Source: Chryseobacterium sp. ISL-80
GTDB lineage: Bacteria; Bacillota; Bacilli; Bacillales; Cytobacillaceae
DNA length: 64,000 nucleotides
Assembly: GCA_018613055.1 (NCBI GenBank)
Contig: JAGGQZ010000013.1
Location: forward strand, 1-64,000
Reading direction: 5' to 3'
Shown here: positions 37,763-52,951 of the stretch, in pieces
Numbering within the stretch: the stretch's first letter is position 1
How the letters are laid out: each line of letters starts with the position of its first letter
Position numbers and translations under genes: made by a program
Notes under the pieces: model-generated
What the model was told of the DNA's origin: nothing
The model's input: the letters and a program-made list of their open reading frames with translations, nothing else
Databases searched by the model: none

Positions 37763-39004
37763 GTGAAGCACTTGTCACAGCAGGACAGCCAAGTTTACGC
37801 AGCAATGCAGGATGAATTGAAGCGCCAGCGCACGAAAATTGAATTGATTGCATCTGAGAACTTTGTCAGTGAGGCAGTCATGGAAGCTCAGGGGTCTGTG
37901 CTGACGAATAAATATGCTGAAGGTTATCCAGGCCGCCGCTATTATGGCGGATGCGAGCATGTCGATGTTGTCGAAAATATCGCCCGCGACCGCGCGAAGG
38001 AAATCTTCGGCGCAGAGCACGTAAACGTCCAGCCGCACTCAGGTGCACAGGCGAATATGGCGGTTTATTTTACCGTTCTTGAGCAGGGTGATACCGTCCT
38101 CGGGATGAATCTGTCACACGGCGGTCACTTGACCCATGGCAGCCCGGTCAACTTCAGCGGCGTCCAGTATAATTTCGTCGAGTACGGTGTCGATGAGGAA
38201 ACTCAAGTCATCGATTATGATGTGGTTCTTGAAAAAGCACGCGTACATAAGCCTAAGATGATCGTTGCCGGTGCGAGTGCCTACCCAAGAGCGATCGATT
38301 TCAAGCGTTTCCGTGAAATTGCAGATGAAGTAGGCGCATATTTAATGGTCGATATGGCGCATATCGCCGGTTTAGTTGCAGCAGGTCTGCACCAGAATCC
38401 GGTTCCTTATGCTGATTTTGTCACGACGACTACCCATAAAACACTTCGCGGTCCGCGCGGCGGGATGATCCTTTGCAAAGAAGAATTTGCGAAGAAAATC
38501 GACAAGTCGATCTTCCCTGGTATCCAGGGCGGCCCACTTATGCATGTCATCGCTGCCAAAGCGGTTGCATTTGGCGAAGCGCTGGAGGATTCTTTCAAAG
38601 AATACGCACAAAATATCATTTCCAATGCCAACCGCCTTGCAGAAGGCTTGAACAAGGAAGGAATCGACCTTGTATCGGGCGGTACAGACAATCATTTGCT
38701 GTTGGTTAATCTGCGCTCACTTGGCCTGACTGGAAAGGTAGCGGAAAAGGTGCTGGATGAAATCGGCATCACTGTCAATAAAAATACGATCCCATTCGAT
38801 CCGGAAAGCCCATTCGTCACAAGCGGAATCCGTATCGGAACAGCGGCAGTCACAAGCCGCGGCTTCGGACATGAAGAGATGGACGAGATTGCTTCATTGA
38901 TTGCATTCACCCTGAAAAATCATGAAGATGAAGCGAAACTGGAAGAAGCGCGCCAACGCGTCGAAGACCTGACAAGTAAGTTCGAATTATACCCTGAGAG
39001 ATAA
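37763..39004 (+). CDS. glyA: serine hydroxymethyltransferase
   Basis: A 413-residue PLP enzyme interconverting serine and glycine with tetrahydrofolate, main source of one-carbon units. The PLP Lys is in [29 protein letters not shown] and PHSGAQAN are the usual substrate and folate motifs. It starts with GTG at 37763 after GAGGGGGAAC. A promoter is not obvious; I looked for a PurR box, known upstream of B. subtilis glyA, and did not find a good one. Terminator follows. Confidence 0.97.
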   Translation: MKHLSQQDSQVYAAMQDELKRQRTKIELIASENFVSEAVMEAQGSVLTNKYAEGYPGRRYYGGCEHVDVVENIARDRAKEIFGAEHVNVQPHSGAQANMAVYFTVLEQGDTVLGMNLSHGGHLTHGSPVNFSGVQYNFVEYGVDEETQVIDYDVVLEKARVHKPKMIVAGASAYPRAIDFKRFREIADEVGAYLMVDMAHIAGLVAAGLHQNPVPYADFVTTTTHKTLRGPRGGMILCKEEFAKKIDKSIFPGIQGGPLMHVIAAKAVAFGEALEDSFKEYAQNIISNANRLAEGLNKEGIDLVSGGTDNHLLLVNLRSLGLTGKVAEKVLDEIGITVNKNTIPFDPESPFVTSGIRIGTAAVTSRGFGHEEMDEIASLIAFTLKNHEDEAKLEEARQRVEDLTSKFELYPER

Positions 39005-39016
39005 AATGACACCCCG

Positions 39017-39046
39017 GCGGCCCTTCATGAATGAGGGCCGCTTTTT
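39017..39046 (+). terminator. glyA terminator
   Basis: GCGGCCCT and AGGGCCGC form an 8-bp perfect stem, then TTTTT. Confidence 0.88.
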
Positions 39047-39182
39047 CAGGGAAAAATCATTACGCTGTTGCGGTTGCTTGTAAAGAGGTTTTTCTGTAAA
39101 ATTAAACGAAGTGTGATTCAGCAGATCTTACATATAACAGACGGTGTTCACAACTCATTTACCTTTAAAAGGAGCGATAATC

Positions 39183-39812
39183 ATGGCAAAAGTATACGTA
39201 TTTGACCATCCATTGATCCAGCATAAACTTACTTATATCCGCGAAAAAAGCACAGGCACAAAGGAGTTCCGCGAGCTTGTAGATGAAGTCGCAACGCTGA
39301 TGGCGTTCGAAATCACGCGTGACATGCCACTTGAGGAAATTGAAATTGAAACACCAGTCGAAAAGACAAAATCGAAAGTACTTTCAGGCAAGAAGCTCGG
39401 CATCATCCCGATTCTGCGTGCGGGGATTGGCATGGTTGACGGTATACTGAAATTGATTCCGGCAGCGAAGGTCGGACATATCGGTCTTTACCGCGATCCG
39501 GAAACATTGATGCCGGTTGAATATTATGTGAAGCTTCCAAGCGATGTCGAAGAGCGCGATTTCATCGTTGTTGACCCAATGCTCGCAACAGGCGGATCAG
39601 CGGTCGAAGCGATCAACTCATTAAAAAAACGCGGCGGAAAGCACATCAAATTTATGTGCCTGATCGCGGCACCAGAAGGCGTAGAAAAGATTAAAGAAGC
39701 ACATCCTGACGTAGATATCTACATCGCTGCGCTTGATGAAAAGCTGAACGACCACGGATACATCGTACCTGGCCTAGGAGATGCAGGAGATCGTTTATTT
39801 GGAACGAAGTAA
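39183..39812 (+). CDS. upp: uracil phosphoribosyltransferase
   Basis: A 209-residue enzyme making UMP from uracil and PRPP in pyrimidine salvage. The PRPP-binding loop is in [12 protein letters not shown] and the uracil-binding part near the C-terminus is [12 protein letters not shown]. The ATG at 39183 has AAAGGAGCG 5 bases upstream; a frame start at 39144 has no ribosome site. It is followed after 12 bases by mnaA, whose ribosome site overlaps the upp stop, so the two are coupled. Confidence 0.97.
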   Translation: MAKVYVFDHPLIQHKLTYIREKSTGTKEFRELVDEVATLMAFEITRDMPLEEIEIETPVEKTKSKVLSGKKLGIIPILRAGIGMVDGILKLIPAAKVGHIGLYRDPETLMPVEYYVKLPSDVEERDFIVVDPMLATGGSAVEAINSLKKRGGKHIKFMCLIAAPEGVEKIKEAHPDVDIYIAALDEKLNDHGYIVPGLGDAGDRLFGTK

Positions 39813-39824
39813 GGAGTGTTTGAT

Positions 39825-40967
39825 TTGAGTCAGCCTATTAAAGTAATGACTATTTTTGGGACACGCCCGGAAGCGATCAAAATGGCTCCGCTTGTTCTTG
39901 AACTCCAGAAGCACCCTGAACACTTTGAATCGATTGTTACGGTAACTGCTCAGCATCGTCAAATGCTTGACCAAGTACTGAACATTTTCAATATCACGCC
40001 AGACCATGACCTCAACATCATGAAGGATCGTCAGACCTTGATTGATGTAACTACCCGGGGTCTTGAGGGCCTGGATAAAGTCATGAAAGAAGTGAAGCCG
40101 GATATCGTGCTGGTGCACGGTGATACAACCACTACTTTTGTGGCAAGTCTTGCGGCTTACTATAATCAAATTGTCGTCGGCCATGTCGAGGCAGGATTGA
40201 GAACGTGGAATAAATATTCCCCATTCCCTGAAGAAATGAACCGCCAGCTGACAGGCGTCATGGCAGACCTTCATTTTGCCCCGACTTCAAAGTCCGCGGC
40301 AAACCTGCTGCAGGAAAACAAGCCGGAAGAGAATATTTTCGTTACTGGCAACACAGCCATCGATGCATTGAAAACGACGGTAAAAGAAGCTTATCAGCAT
40401 GAAGTGCTCGACAAGCTTGGCGATGACCGCCTGATCCTCATGACCGCGCACCGCCGCGAGAACCTTGGCGAGCCAATGCGCAATATGTTCCGTGCTATTA
40501 AAAGGATTGTTGATGAGCAGAAAGACGTACAAGTGGTGTATCCAGTCCACCTTAACCCGGCGGTCCGTGAACTTGCGGATGAAGTGCTTGGCAACGACCC
40601 GCGCATCCATCTGATCGAGCCGCTTGACGTCATTGATTTCCATAACTTCGCGTCACGCGCCCATCTGATCCTGACCGACTCAGGCGGAGTGCAGGAAGAA
40701 GCACCTTCTCTCGGTGTGCCCGTTCTTGTTCTTCGCGATACAACGGAGCGTCCGGAAGGGATTGAAGCAGGTACATTGAAGCTAGCAGGGAACGAAGAGC
40801 AGCCAATCTATGATATGGCGACTGAATTGCTGACAAATCGCGAAGCCTATGAAAAAATGGCCAAAGCTTCAAATCCGTACGGAGACGGCCGGGCTTCTGA
40901 ACGAATTTGCGAAGCGATCCGTTTTTACTTTAACAGAACAGAGAACCGCCCGGAGCAATATAAATAA
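39825..40967 (+). CDS. mnaA: UDP-N-acetylglucosamine 2-epimerase
   Basis: A 380-residue non-hydrolysing epimerase making UDP-ManNAc, used for teichoic acid linkage units and other surface polymers. Motifs: IFGTRPEAIKMAPL, HGDTTTTFVASLAAYY, GHVEAGLRT, PFPEEMNR, TAHRRENLG and LTDSGGVQEEA with the catalytic acidic residues and UDP site. TTG at 39825 is preferred, since AAGGAG at 39811-39816 lies 8 bases before it while the GTG at 39816 overlaps that ribosome site. Known Bacillus homologues are yvyH/mnaA. Its coupling to upp is noteworthy. Confidence 0.95.
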   Translation: MSQPIKVMTIFGTRPEAIKMAPLVLELQKHPEHFESIVTVTAQHRQMLDQVLNIFNITPDHDLNIMKDRQTLIDVTTRGLEGLDKVMKEVKPDIVLVHGDTTTTFVASLAAYYNQIVVGHVEAGLRTWNKYSPFPEEMNRQLTGVMADLHFAPTSKSAANLLQENKPEENIFVTGNTAIDALKTTVKEAYQHEVLDKLGDDRLILMTAHRRENLGEPMRNMFRAIKRIVDEQKDVQVVYPVHLNPAVRELADEVLGNDPRIHLIEPLDVIDFHNFASRAHLILTDSGGVQEEAPSLGVPVLVLRDTTERPEGIEAGTLKLAGNEEQPIYDMATELLTNREAYEKMAKASNPYGDGRASERICEAIRFYFNRTENRPEQYK

Positions 40968-40977
40968 TATTATTTAC

Positions 40978-41007
40978 AACACCTCTTTTTAAAAAAGGGG
41001 TGTTTTT
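40978..41007 (+). terminator. upp-mnaA terminator
   Basis: AACACC-T-CTTTTT pairs with AAAAAG-G-GGTGTT; T-run follows. Confidence 0.75.
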
Positions 41008-41043
41008 CTTTTCTTTAAAGTTTGTATTTTATAATCATTCTAG

Positions 41044-41140
41044 TTCGCGGAATTCCATCATGATTTCGCGGGATTATTGTAATTTTTCGCGGAAACCAGT
41101 GCTAATTTCGCGGGATTCCCGGCAGTTTTCGCGGAATAAA
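41044..41140. repeat. phased short-motif array (TTCGCGGRAT type, 5 units, 21 bp)
   Basis: TTCGCGG starts at 41044, 41065, 41086, 41107 and 41128, exactly 21 bp apart; the next bases are usually AATT or GATT and the rest is variable. It lies between the mnaA terminator and the protease gene. Confidence 0.88.
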
Positions 41141-41203
41141 TGTAATCTGAATACTATTCTCCCTAAAATGACACTCTAAGCTAAAAAGGGAGGGCTGTAT
41201 TTC

Positions 41204-43492
41204 ATGAAAATCCGTAATATTTTATTCTTTTTCCTTTCATTAGTCATCCTCACCGCCTTCCAACACCAAAAACTGCAGCATCCACCGATTCCGCGTGAAG
41301 ATCCCCATGCTGAAAAAATCGCCATTGTGATGACGGAGCAGCCTGTGGAAGAACAGCAAATCAAAAAGGCACTGGAAAACCTCGAAAATACGAAGCTTCG
41401 CCGCGTGTTCAAGCATGCGATCAATGGATATTCTGTGCAAGGGCCAGCTTCTGAACTGAAGCAGCTTGAAGGGACAGAAGAAGTAAAGGGTGTTTCCGAA
41501 GTCAATACGTACAAAGTGGAGAATTCAGAACTTCATCAGCCGAAGCGCTATCAATCCAGCTCAAGCTTCATTGATAACTTTGAACTGATAGGAACGGAAG
41601 CGGTCCATGGGCTGCTTGATGAAAAGGGAAACCATTTGACGGGGAAGGGGATTACCATCGGGGTGATCGATACGGGAATCGATTACGAGCATCCGGACTT
41701 AAGGAGAAGTTTTGCCGGCGGCCATGACCTCGTTGATGGCGATGATGATCCGATGGAAACAAAGGGCCATGGATTCAAAAGCACGCTTCATGGCACGCAT
41801 GTGGCTGGCGTTATTGCAGCAAATGGGAGGATGAGAGGCATGGCTCCCGAAGCGAAAATCGTTGCCTACAGGGCGCTTGGTCCGGGCGGAAGCGGGACGA
41901 CCGAGCAGGTGATTGCGGCGATCGATGAAGCGATCAAGGACAAGGTGGACATCCTGAACCTATCGCTTGGCAATGATGTGAATGGTCCCGACCTGCCGAT
42001 CAGTCTAGCGCTTAACAAAGCGGTGGATTCGGGAATCGTCGCAGTCACGTCTTCAGGGAATTCAGGTCCCAACCGCTGGACAGTCGGGTCGCCGGGGACC
42101 GCTTCAAAGGCGATATCGGTCGGTGCTTCCACTCCCCCGATCCAGGTACCGTACATCACCGCCACAGGCAACACGGAAGAAATCAGGCTCGAGCTTTTAC
42201 AGGGCTCGGACAATTGGAAGATTACCCAGAGTGAGAACCTGGTGTTTGCAGGACTTGGCAGAAAAGAAGACATGAAGGACGTCAGTGATAAGCTTGTCCT
42301 TGTCGAACGGGGCACGTTGACTTTTACCGAAAAAGCGAAGAATGCCTTCGAAGCGGGTGCGATTGGTGTCATCATCTACAACAATACGGATGGTACATTC
42401 TTCGGCAACCTTGAAGAGACCCTGCCAATCCCTGTAGCTGCCATCAGCAAGAAAGCAGGCCTGGCATTGAAAAAACAACTGAAAAACAATTCAATGCTGA
42501 TTCGCGTCCATTTAATAGAAGAAAAAGATATCCTGGCAGACTTCAGTTCACGCGGCCCGGTGACGGTCACATGGGAAATCAAGCCGGATATCGTGGCGCC
42601 GGGGGTTGCGATTAACAGCACGATTCCTGGAGGCTACCTGCCTCTTCAGGGCACGAGCATGGCAGCGCCGCATATCGCTGGTGCTGCGGCGCTCATTAAG
42701 CAAGCGCACCCGGATTGGACTCCTGCTGAAATCAAGGCGGCACTCATGAACACCGCCAGAGAAATCCAGGATCAGTCCGGAAAAACATACAGGACATTCG
42801 AGCAGGGGGCGGGCCGGATCCAGACAGAAGCGGCAATCGAGACCGAGAGTCTGGTAGTTCCAGGATCGCTGCAATTTGGGAAATTCCAGCTGGCAGATAA
42901 TATGCATCGGCATAGCGCTCGATTGAAAGTGAAAAATACGGGCTCCGCCGAGAAGTCCTATTCCTTCTCGATTCCGAAAAAGCAAAAAGGGATTGAATGG
43001 GAGCTGCCGCTGAGCTTTACACTCAAGCCGGGTGACAGTAAGGATGTAGAAGTGGCGATGAAGGTAACACCGGAGATGCTGGATGACAAAATCAATGACG
43101 GCAGCCTTGTGATGGACGACGGAAAAAATAAGATCCGCATACCATATCTGTATGTCCTTGAAGAACCGGATTATCCGCGGGTGATGGGCTTCGGTTTCGC
43201 GCCAGCCGACTCAGGGAATGCCTACCGGTATGAAGTATACCTCCCCGGAGGAGCAGACGAGTTTGGGATTGCCCTTTTTGATCCGGATCAATTCCGGTTC
43301 CTCGGTTTTCTCGATTGGGGAAGGAAGCTGAAAAAAGGGATGGCCGAAAAGGAAATACCGCTTGAAAAACTGCCGGAGGATGGGGTGTATCTGGCAAAAG
43401 TATTCGCGAAGAAAGCCGGCCGCGAGAGCATGATTGAAACGATGATTTATATTGAAAAAGCATCTAACGAAAACAGGACCGGAAAAAGGTGA
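41204..43492 (+). CDS. secreted subtilisin-family serine protease (Vpr-like)
   Basis: A 762-residue S8 protease. Signal peptide (about residues 1-20), an inhibitor I9-type propeptide (about 38-104), then the catalytic domain with Asp156 (VIDTGID), His196 (HGTHVAG) and Ser485 (GTSMAAPH). A PA domain is inserted between His and Ser (about 325-440), as in Vpr and C5a-peptidase relatives. A C-terminal beta-rich part (about 545-650) resembles Fn3-like domains. It lacks a sortase motif, so it is probably released. AAAGGGAGGG precedes ATG. Its position between mnaA and the atp operon is not the B. subtilis vpr locus. Confidence 0.92.
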   Translation: MKIRNILFFFLSLVILTAFQHQKLQHPPIPREDPHAEKIAIVMTEQPVEEQQIKKALENLENTKLRRVFKHAINGYSVQGPASELKQLEGTEEVKGVSEVNTYKVENSELHQPKRYQSSSSFIDNFELIGTEAVHGLLDEKGNHLTGKGITIGVIDTGIDYEHPDLRRSFAGGHDLVDGDDDPMETKGHGFKSTLHGTHVAGVIAANGRMRGMAPEAKIVAYRALGPGGSGTTEQVIAAIDEAIKDKVDILNLSLGNDVNGPDLPISLALNKAVDSGIVAVTSSGNSGPNRWTVGSPGTASKAISVGASTPPIQVPYITATGNTEEIRLELLQGSDNWKITQSENLVFAGLGRKEDMKDVSDKLVLVERGTLTFTEKAKNAFEAGAIGVIIYNNTDGTFFGNLEETLPIPVAAISKKAGLALKKQLKNNSMLIRVHLIEEKDILADFSSRGPVTVTWEIKPDIVAPGVAINSTIPGGYLPLQGTSMAAPHIAGAAALIKQAHPDWTPAEIKAALMNTAREIQDQSGKTYRTFEQGAGRIQTEAAIETESLVVPGSLQFGKFQLADNMHRHSARLKVKNTGSAEKSYSFSIPKKQKGIEWELPLSFTLKPGDSKDVEVAMKVTPEMLDDKINDGSLVMDDGKNKIRIPYLYVLEEPDYPRVMGFGFAPADSGNAYRYEVYLPGGADEFGIALFDPDQFRFLGFLDWGRKLKKGMAEKEIPLEKLPEDGVYLAKVFAKKAGRESMIETMIYIEKASNENRTGKR

Positions 43493-43516
43493 ATTCTCCC
43501 TCCGGTCCTGTTTTTT
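43473..43516 (+). terminator. protease gene terminator
   Basis: ACAGGACCGG (43473-43482, inside the last codons) and CCGGTCCTGT (43502-43511) form a 10-bp perfect stem; TTTTTT follows. Confidence 0.88.
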
Positions 43517-43599
43517 CTGTTATAATAATATAATACTGATATAGGGTTGATGGTATATTTTCTCAGTGGAAACTTTGTGAATTTTTTCACCCCAATCGA

Positions 43600-43628
43600 T
43601 TGACATTGACATTTGCCTATTGTATGCT
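43600..43628 (+). promoter_or_regulatory. atp operon promoter
   Basis: TTGACA (43600-43605), 17 bp, TATGCT (43623-43628). It is the best sigma-A match in the 240 bases before atpZ, which otherwise hold no ORF. The -35 is perfect and the -10 keeps TAT--T. Confidence 0.65.
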
Positions 43629-43758
43629 TACAAAGGGCATAAAATGATAAGGTTTTCAATGTTGATATGCAAGCTTTTTTTTATGTGAAAATATTGTTTT
43701 TTCAAAAATATTTCTCACTCCCCAGAATGTCCATTCTCTAAAGTGAGGATGCGTTTTT

Positions 43759-43980
43759 ATGCGCCGAAACAACCGCCACCCTTTACAAGCGATGGCACTC
43801 ATGTCCGCTATACTATCTCAATTGGTAGGCTCCATTTTAATTGGCATATTTTCCGGAAGATGGCTGGACCGTACCCTTGGTACAGAGCCACTTTTCTTAA
43901 TATTCGGATTGCTGATCGGACTGGCGGCAGGTGTGTATGCCATGCTTCGCCTCATCCAACACTTCTTTTCGGGAGACTAG
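43759..43980 (+). CDS. atpZ: ATP synthase accessory protein AtpZ
   Basis: A 73-residue membrane protein with two helices (about 12-35 and 43-67). It matches AtpZ, the small gene first noticed upstream of atpI in Bacillus pseudofirmus OF4 and proposed, with AtpI, to assist Mg2+ uptake for the ATP synthase. The family motif region is QLVGSILIGIFSGRWLD and LFLIFGLLIGLAAG. It ends 6 bases before atpI. It is the first gene of the operon. The exact function remains inferred from the family. Confidence 0.88.
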   Translation: MRRNNRHPLQAMALMSAILSQLVGSILIGIFSGRWLDRTLGTEPLFLIFGLLIGLAAGVYAMLRLIQHFFSGD

Positions 43981-43986
43981 CCACCA

Positions 43987-44358
43987 ATGGAAATCAAGGA
44001 TATGTTTACTCGCCAGCGAAAATACATATTTACATTATTGTCCTTATATGTACTTGGATATGGGTTTACAACCTATCAATCTGTTTTTGCCGGATTGATC
44101 TTTGGTACAAGCCTGAGCCTTTTTAATTTATGGCTGCTTGCGAGGAAAATGAACAGCTTCGGGGATTCGGTGGTACAGGGGAAGAAGGTTCGCTCACTTG
44201 GCTCGATGTCGAGACTTGCGACCGGTGCGCTTGCCGTAATCATTGCGATGGAATATCCAGATCGCATAAACCTTGTATTTACGGTTTTGGGATTAATGAC
44301 AGCTTATATTGTCATTATGATAGATTTTTTTGTCCAGACTTTTCAATCACGTAAATAG
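43987..44358 (+). CDS. atpI: ATP synthase protein I
   Basis: A 123-residue membrane protein with four predicted helices. AtpI helps assemble the c-ring of Fo in some bacteria and was linked to Mg2+ supply in alkaliphilic Bacillus. Visible are hydrophobic stretches at about 12-30, 33-50, 75-90 and 97-115 with basic short loops. It is weakly conserved in sequence, and the call rests mostly on place and topology. GGGAG in the atpZ end may serve as ribosome site. Confidence 0.88.
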   Translation: MEIKDMFTRQRKYIFTLLSLYVLGYGFTTYQSVFAGLIFGTSLSLFNLWLLARKMNSFGDSVVQGKKVRSLGSMSRLATGALAVIIAMEYPDRINLVFTVLGLMTAYIVIMIDFFVQTFQSRK

Positions 44359-44378
44359 CGGGGAAGAGAGGTGAATAA

Positions 44379-45092
<714 letters not shown>

Positions 45093-45149
45093 TATATACC
45101 CTGTTCATTTAATGGACAAAACTTTAAAAAACATTTTTTCATACATTAA

Positions 45150-45380
<231 letters not shown>

Positions 45381-45393
45381 TTAACTAAATTCA

Positions 45394-45429
45394 AATGGCG
45401 AAGATCATTCCGCGCGAACCTTCGCCATT
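45394..45429 (+). other. hairpin after atpE
   Basis: AATGGCGAAG (45394-45403) and CTTCGCCATT (45420-45429) form a 10-bp perfect stem without a following T-run. Further small stems, TGCCGG/CCGGCA (45447-45464) and GCCCG/CGGGC around 45520, fill the 241-base gap to atpF. Such structures often stabilise the upstream atpE message and raise c-subunit output; that use is inferred. Confidence 0.6.
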
Positions 45430-45567
45430 CTATTATGTAGGCTTTGTGCCGGTTCGATCCGGCAGGAGCATACTTGAATTCGAATGTAAGCAATTGTTTG
45501 AGATAAAATCGGGTAAGCCCGGAAATTGGTGCGGGCAGCCCCCTAGCGTTGGCTTCCGGCCAGATGA

Positions 45568-46688
<1,121 letters not shown>

Positions 46689-46697
46689 GATTCGTAG

Positions 46698-48221
<1,524 letters not shown>

Positions 48222-48271
48222 TAAGTGATGCAGCGCCAGTCCATGGCTGGTCCTGCCTGACCTTGGACTAA

Positions 48272-49165
<894 letters not shown>

Positions 49166-49170
49166 ATTTA

Positions 49171-49290
49171 TTGTCTAGCTCCAGCGCCTAGCTCCTCGAG
49201 TCGCTTCGGTCCGTCCAATGAAGTCAAAGAGCGACTTCACCGGCCGGCCCTCCAGCGCTTGTCGGAGCTGGACAAGGCGCTTGCGCTTTT
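49171..49290. repeat. structured intergenic repeat of a second type, inside the atp operon
   Basis: TTGTCTAGCTCC (49171-49182) pairs with GGAGCTGGACAA (49264-49275), 11 of 12 plus a wobble. Inside, GAGTCGCTTCGG and related words form further stems (AGTCGCT with AGCGACT; CCGG-CCGG). The sequence is of the type recalled from intergenic regions across many Bacillaceae. It is not related to copies A-C. It has no T-run, so full termination here is unlikely. Confidence 0.7.
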
Positions 49291-49298
49291 CAAGATGA

Positions 49299-50786
<1,488 letters not shown>

Positions 50787-50805
50787 TAACGGACCAGGAG
50801 GGTAA

Positions 50806-51216
<411 letters not shown>

Positions 51217-51226
51217 TTATCAATGA

Positions 51227-51260
51227 ACACCCTCCGGCGATGCTGGGGGGTGTTTTTTTT
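51227..51260 (+). terminator. atp operon terminator
   Basis: ACACCCTCC and GGGGGGTGT form a 9-bp stem, then eight T. Confidence 0.88.
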
Positions 51261-51380
51261 TATGGCGGTATTTGTGGACAACGATTTATACTTGATGAAT
51301 CTGTTTTTGGTGTCGATTGAATGTGGTGAACGTGCTGCGTGCCATCCAGTTGATTAGCAAATCTGGGAGCAGATTCCGTT

Positions 51381-51490
51381 TCGCTATAAAAACGAAAAAC
51401 TCGCTATAAAATCATTAAAGTCGCTATAAAAATCAAAAATTCGCTATAAAATTAAGAAGTTCGCTATAAAATTAAAATTTTCGCTATAAA
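51381..51490. repeat. phased short-motif array (TCGCTATAAA type, 6 units, 20 bp)
   Basis: The exact decamer TCGCTATAAA occurs at 51381, 51401, 51421, 51441, 51461 and 51481, each 20 bp apart. The ten bases between are variable but A/T-rich. The same decamer makes the array at 36382. The rest of the gap (51261-51380, 51491-51750) has no ORF. Confidence 0.95.
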
Positions 51491-51754
51491 ACTTTATGTA
51501 ATCAAAATAGGTTTGTATTAATCCAAGTAATTATGCTGATAAATCATGATAGAAATCAAAAAACTGCTATATTATCGATATAATTCTCGTTTAGAGATTA
51601 ATTCTTCGCTCAATTCCCCAATAATAATCTCCAGTAACTCCCGCCAAGCGAAAAATCCACATTTCTGCCATAAATTCAATGCAGTATCAGAACTCATAAA
51701 TGTTGACAAACGTCACTGACAATCACCGCTGGATTGTTTTAAATATAAAATGTA

Positions 51755-51836
51755 ACCGATTGTCTTGATTTAAGCGCGTGCATGTGAGGCTGCACCCTCC
51801 AGAACGCGGCCGAGCCAAAACACAAGACAGACTGGT
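51755..51836 (+). ncRNA. candidate structured leader or small RNA upstream of nuoA
   Basis: TGTCTTG (51761-51767) pairs with CAAGACA (51823-51829), enclosing GCGCG with CGCGGC and a hairpin GTGCA/TGCAC. TATAAA at 51744-51749 could be a -10. I do not match it to a known riboswitch class. It lies about 150 bases upstream of the predicted nuo promoter, so it may be a separate small RNA. Confidence 0.3.
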
Positions 51837-51981
51837 AAAAACAATGAGAATAATTTGCCTTCCGGACAACTAAGTATGGAAGGGGACGACTCTTTTCCGC
51901 TGTCTCAACAAGTCCAAGAAAGATACTATTTTTCTATCAAAAAGTGTATGGAAGAAGGTTGCCAGATTGTTCAAAGCCTTG

Positions 51982-52010
51982 TCGACACACTATTGCAACA
52001 ATGGTATAAT
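51982..52010 (+). promoter_or_regulatory. nuo operon promoter
   Basis: TCGACA (51982-51987), 17 bp, extended -10 TGG-TATAAT (52002-52010). AACAAT and ATTGTT flank the -10 as an inverted pair, possibly an operator of unknown kind. Predicted start near 52017, about 50 bases before nuoA. Confidence 0.75.
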
Positions 52011-52067
52011 TGTTATCGGTTACAAGTTTAAAAAGTATGAAAATTTTACAACATTGGAGGGATGGGC

Positions 52068-52445
52068 ATGGAACAGTTGAATCTATATCAAAATAACTAT
52101 TTGATAGTCTTTGTGTTCCTATGTCTCGGGGTATTGCTTCCAGTCGTCGCTTTGTTTGCGGCAAAGCTTTTGCGGCCGAAATACAAGAACGACGAGCGGA
52201 AATATACCACCTACGAGAGCGGGATGGAACCGTTCAGCGATGCTCGGGTCCAGTTTAATGTCCGTTATTATGTGTTTGCCCTTATGTTCGTTATTTTTGA
52301 TGTAGAAACAGCGTTTTTGTATCCATGGGCTGTTGCCTACGAGAAGCTGGGGATTTTCGCACTGATTGAAATGCTGATCTTTGTAATCATGCTTCTGATC
52401 GGACTCATCTACGCATGGAAAAAGAAGGTGCTAAAATGGATTTAA
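52068..52445 (+). CDS. nuoA: complex I subunit A
   Basis: A 125-residue membrane subunit with three helices. Conserved segment [32 protein letters not shown], bridging the peripheral and membrane arms. ATG 52068 is chosen: GGAGG lies 7 bases upstream, while the ATG at 52062 touches it. Overlaps nuoB by 10 bases. First gene of an 11-gene nuo operon. Homologous operons occur in the B. cereus group and several other Bacillaceae, but not in B. subtilis, which uses type II NADH dehydrogenase. Confidence 0.96.
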   Translation: MEQLNLYQNNYLIVFVFLCLGVLLPVVALFAAKLLRPKYKNDERKYTTYESGMEPFSDARVQFNVRYYVFALMFVIFDVETAFLYPWAVAYEKLGIFALIEMLIFVIMLLIGLIYAWKKKVLKWI

Positions 52446-52948
52446 AATTGGATGATTTCTCACCTGAAGAAGTGGCAGAACTCCAAAGGAACGTATTCGT
52501 AACAACTCTTGAGCAGGTTAAAGGATGGGCCCGAAGCAACTCGATGTGGCCGATGACATTCGGACTTGCCTGCTGTGCGATCGAAATGATGGCATCCAGC
52601 TCGGCTCACTATGACCTTGACCGTTTCGGGACATTTTACCGGAATTCACCGCGTCAGTCTGATGTCATGATTGTCTCTGGTACCGTTACGAAGAAAATGG
52701 CTCCGACTGTCCGCAGGCTGTATGACCAGCTGGCAGAACCGAAGTGGGTAATCGCGATGGGTTCTTGCGCGACAGCAGGCGGTCCATATGTAAAATCATA
52801 CTCAGTTGTAAAGGGAGTCGACCAGATTGTACCGGTTGATGTTTACATACCGGGATGCCCGCCGAACCCAGCAGCATTGATTTACGGGATTAATAAATTG
52901 AAAGAGAAAATCCGTTATGAGGCGAAAACCGGGAAGAAGGTGATCTAA
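52436..52948 (+). CDS. nuoB: complex I subunit B
   Basis: A 170-residue subunit holding the terminal iron-sulfur cluster N2 near quinone. Cluster ligands are visible: adjacent C46-C47 in [10 protein letters not shown], the Cys in GSCATAGG and the Cys in [10 protein letters not shown] 52436 with GAAGGTGC upstream; the longer frame from 52415 is in nuoA. All ligands are present, so it should be functional even though the NADH-oxidising module is missing. Confidence 0.97.
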   Translation: MDLKLDDFSPEEVAELQRNVFVTTLEQVKGWARSNSMWPMTFGLACCAIEMMASSSAHYDLDRFGTFYRNSPRQSDVMIVSGTVTKKMAPTVRRLYDQLAEPKWVIAMGSCATAGGPYVKSYSVVKGVDQIVPVDVYIPGCPPNPAALIYGINKLKEKIRYEAKTGKKVI

Positions 52949-52951
52949 CCG

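Noticed and set aside
45447-45464. tRNA T-arm-like sequence TGCCGGTTCGATCCGGCA
   Set aside because: The loop is one base short and no acceptor, D- or anticodon arms are found around it.
51381-51490. CRISPR-like array (10-base repeat, 10-base spacer)
   Set aside because: Repeats and spacers are far too short for CRISPR and spacers are low-complexity AT sequence.
51995-52020. PerR or Fur box over the nuo promoter
   Set aside because: The AT-rich inverted pair AACAAT/ATTGTT matches neither consensus well and may be chance in an AT-rich promoter.
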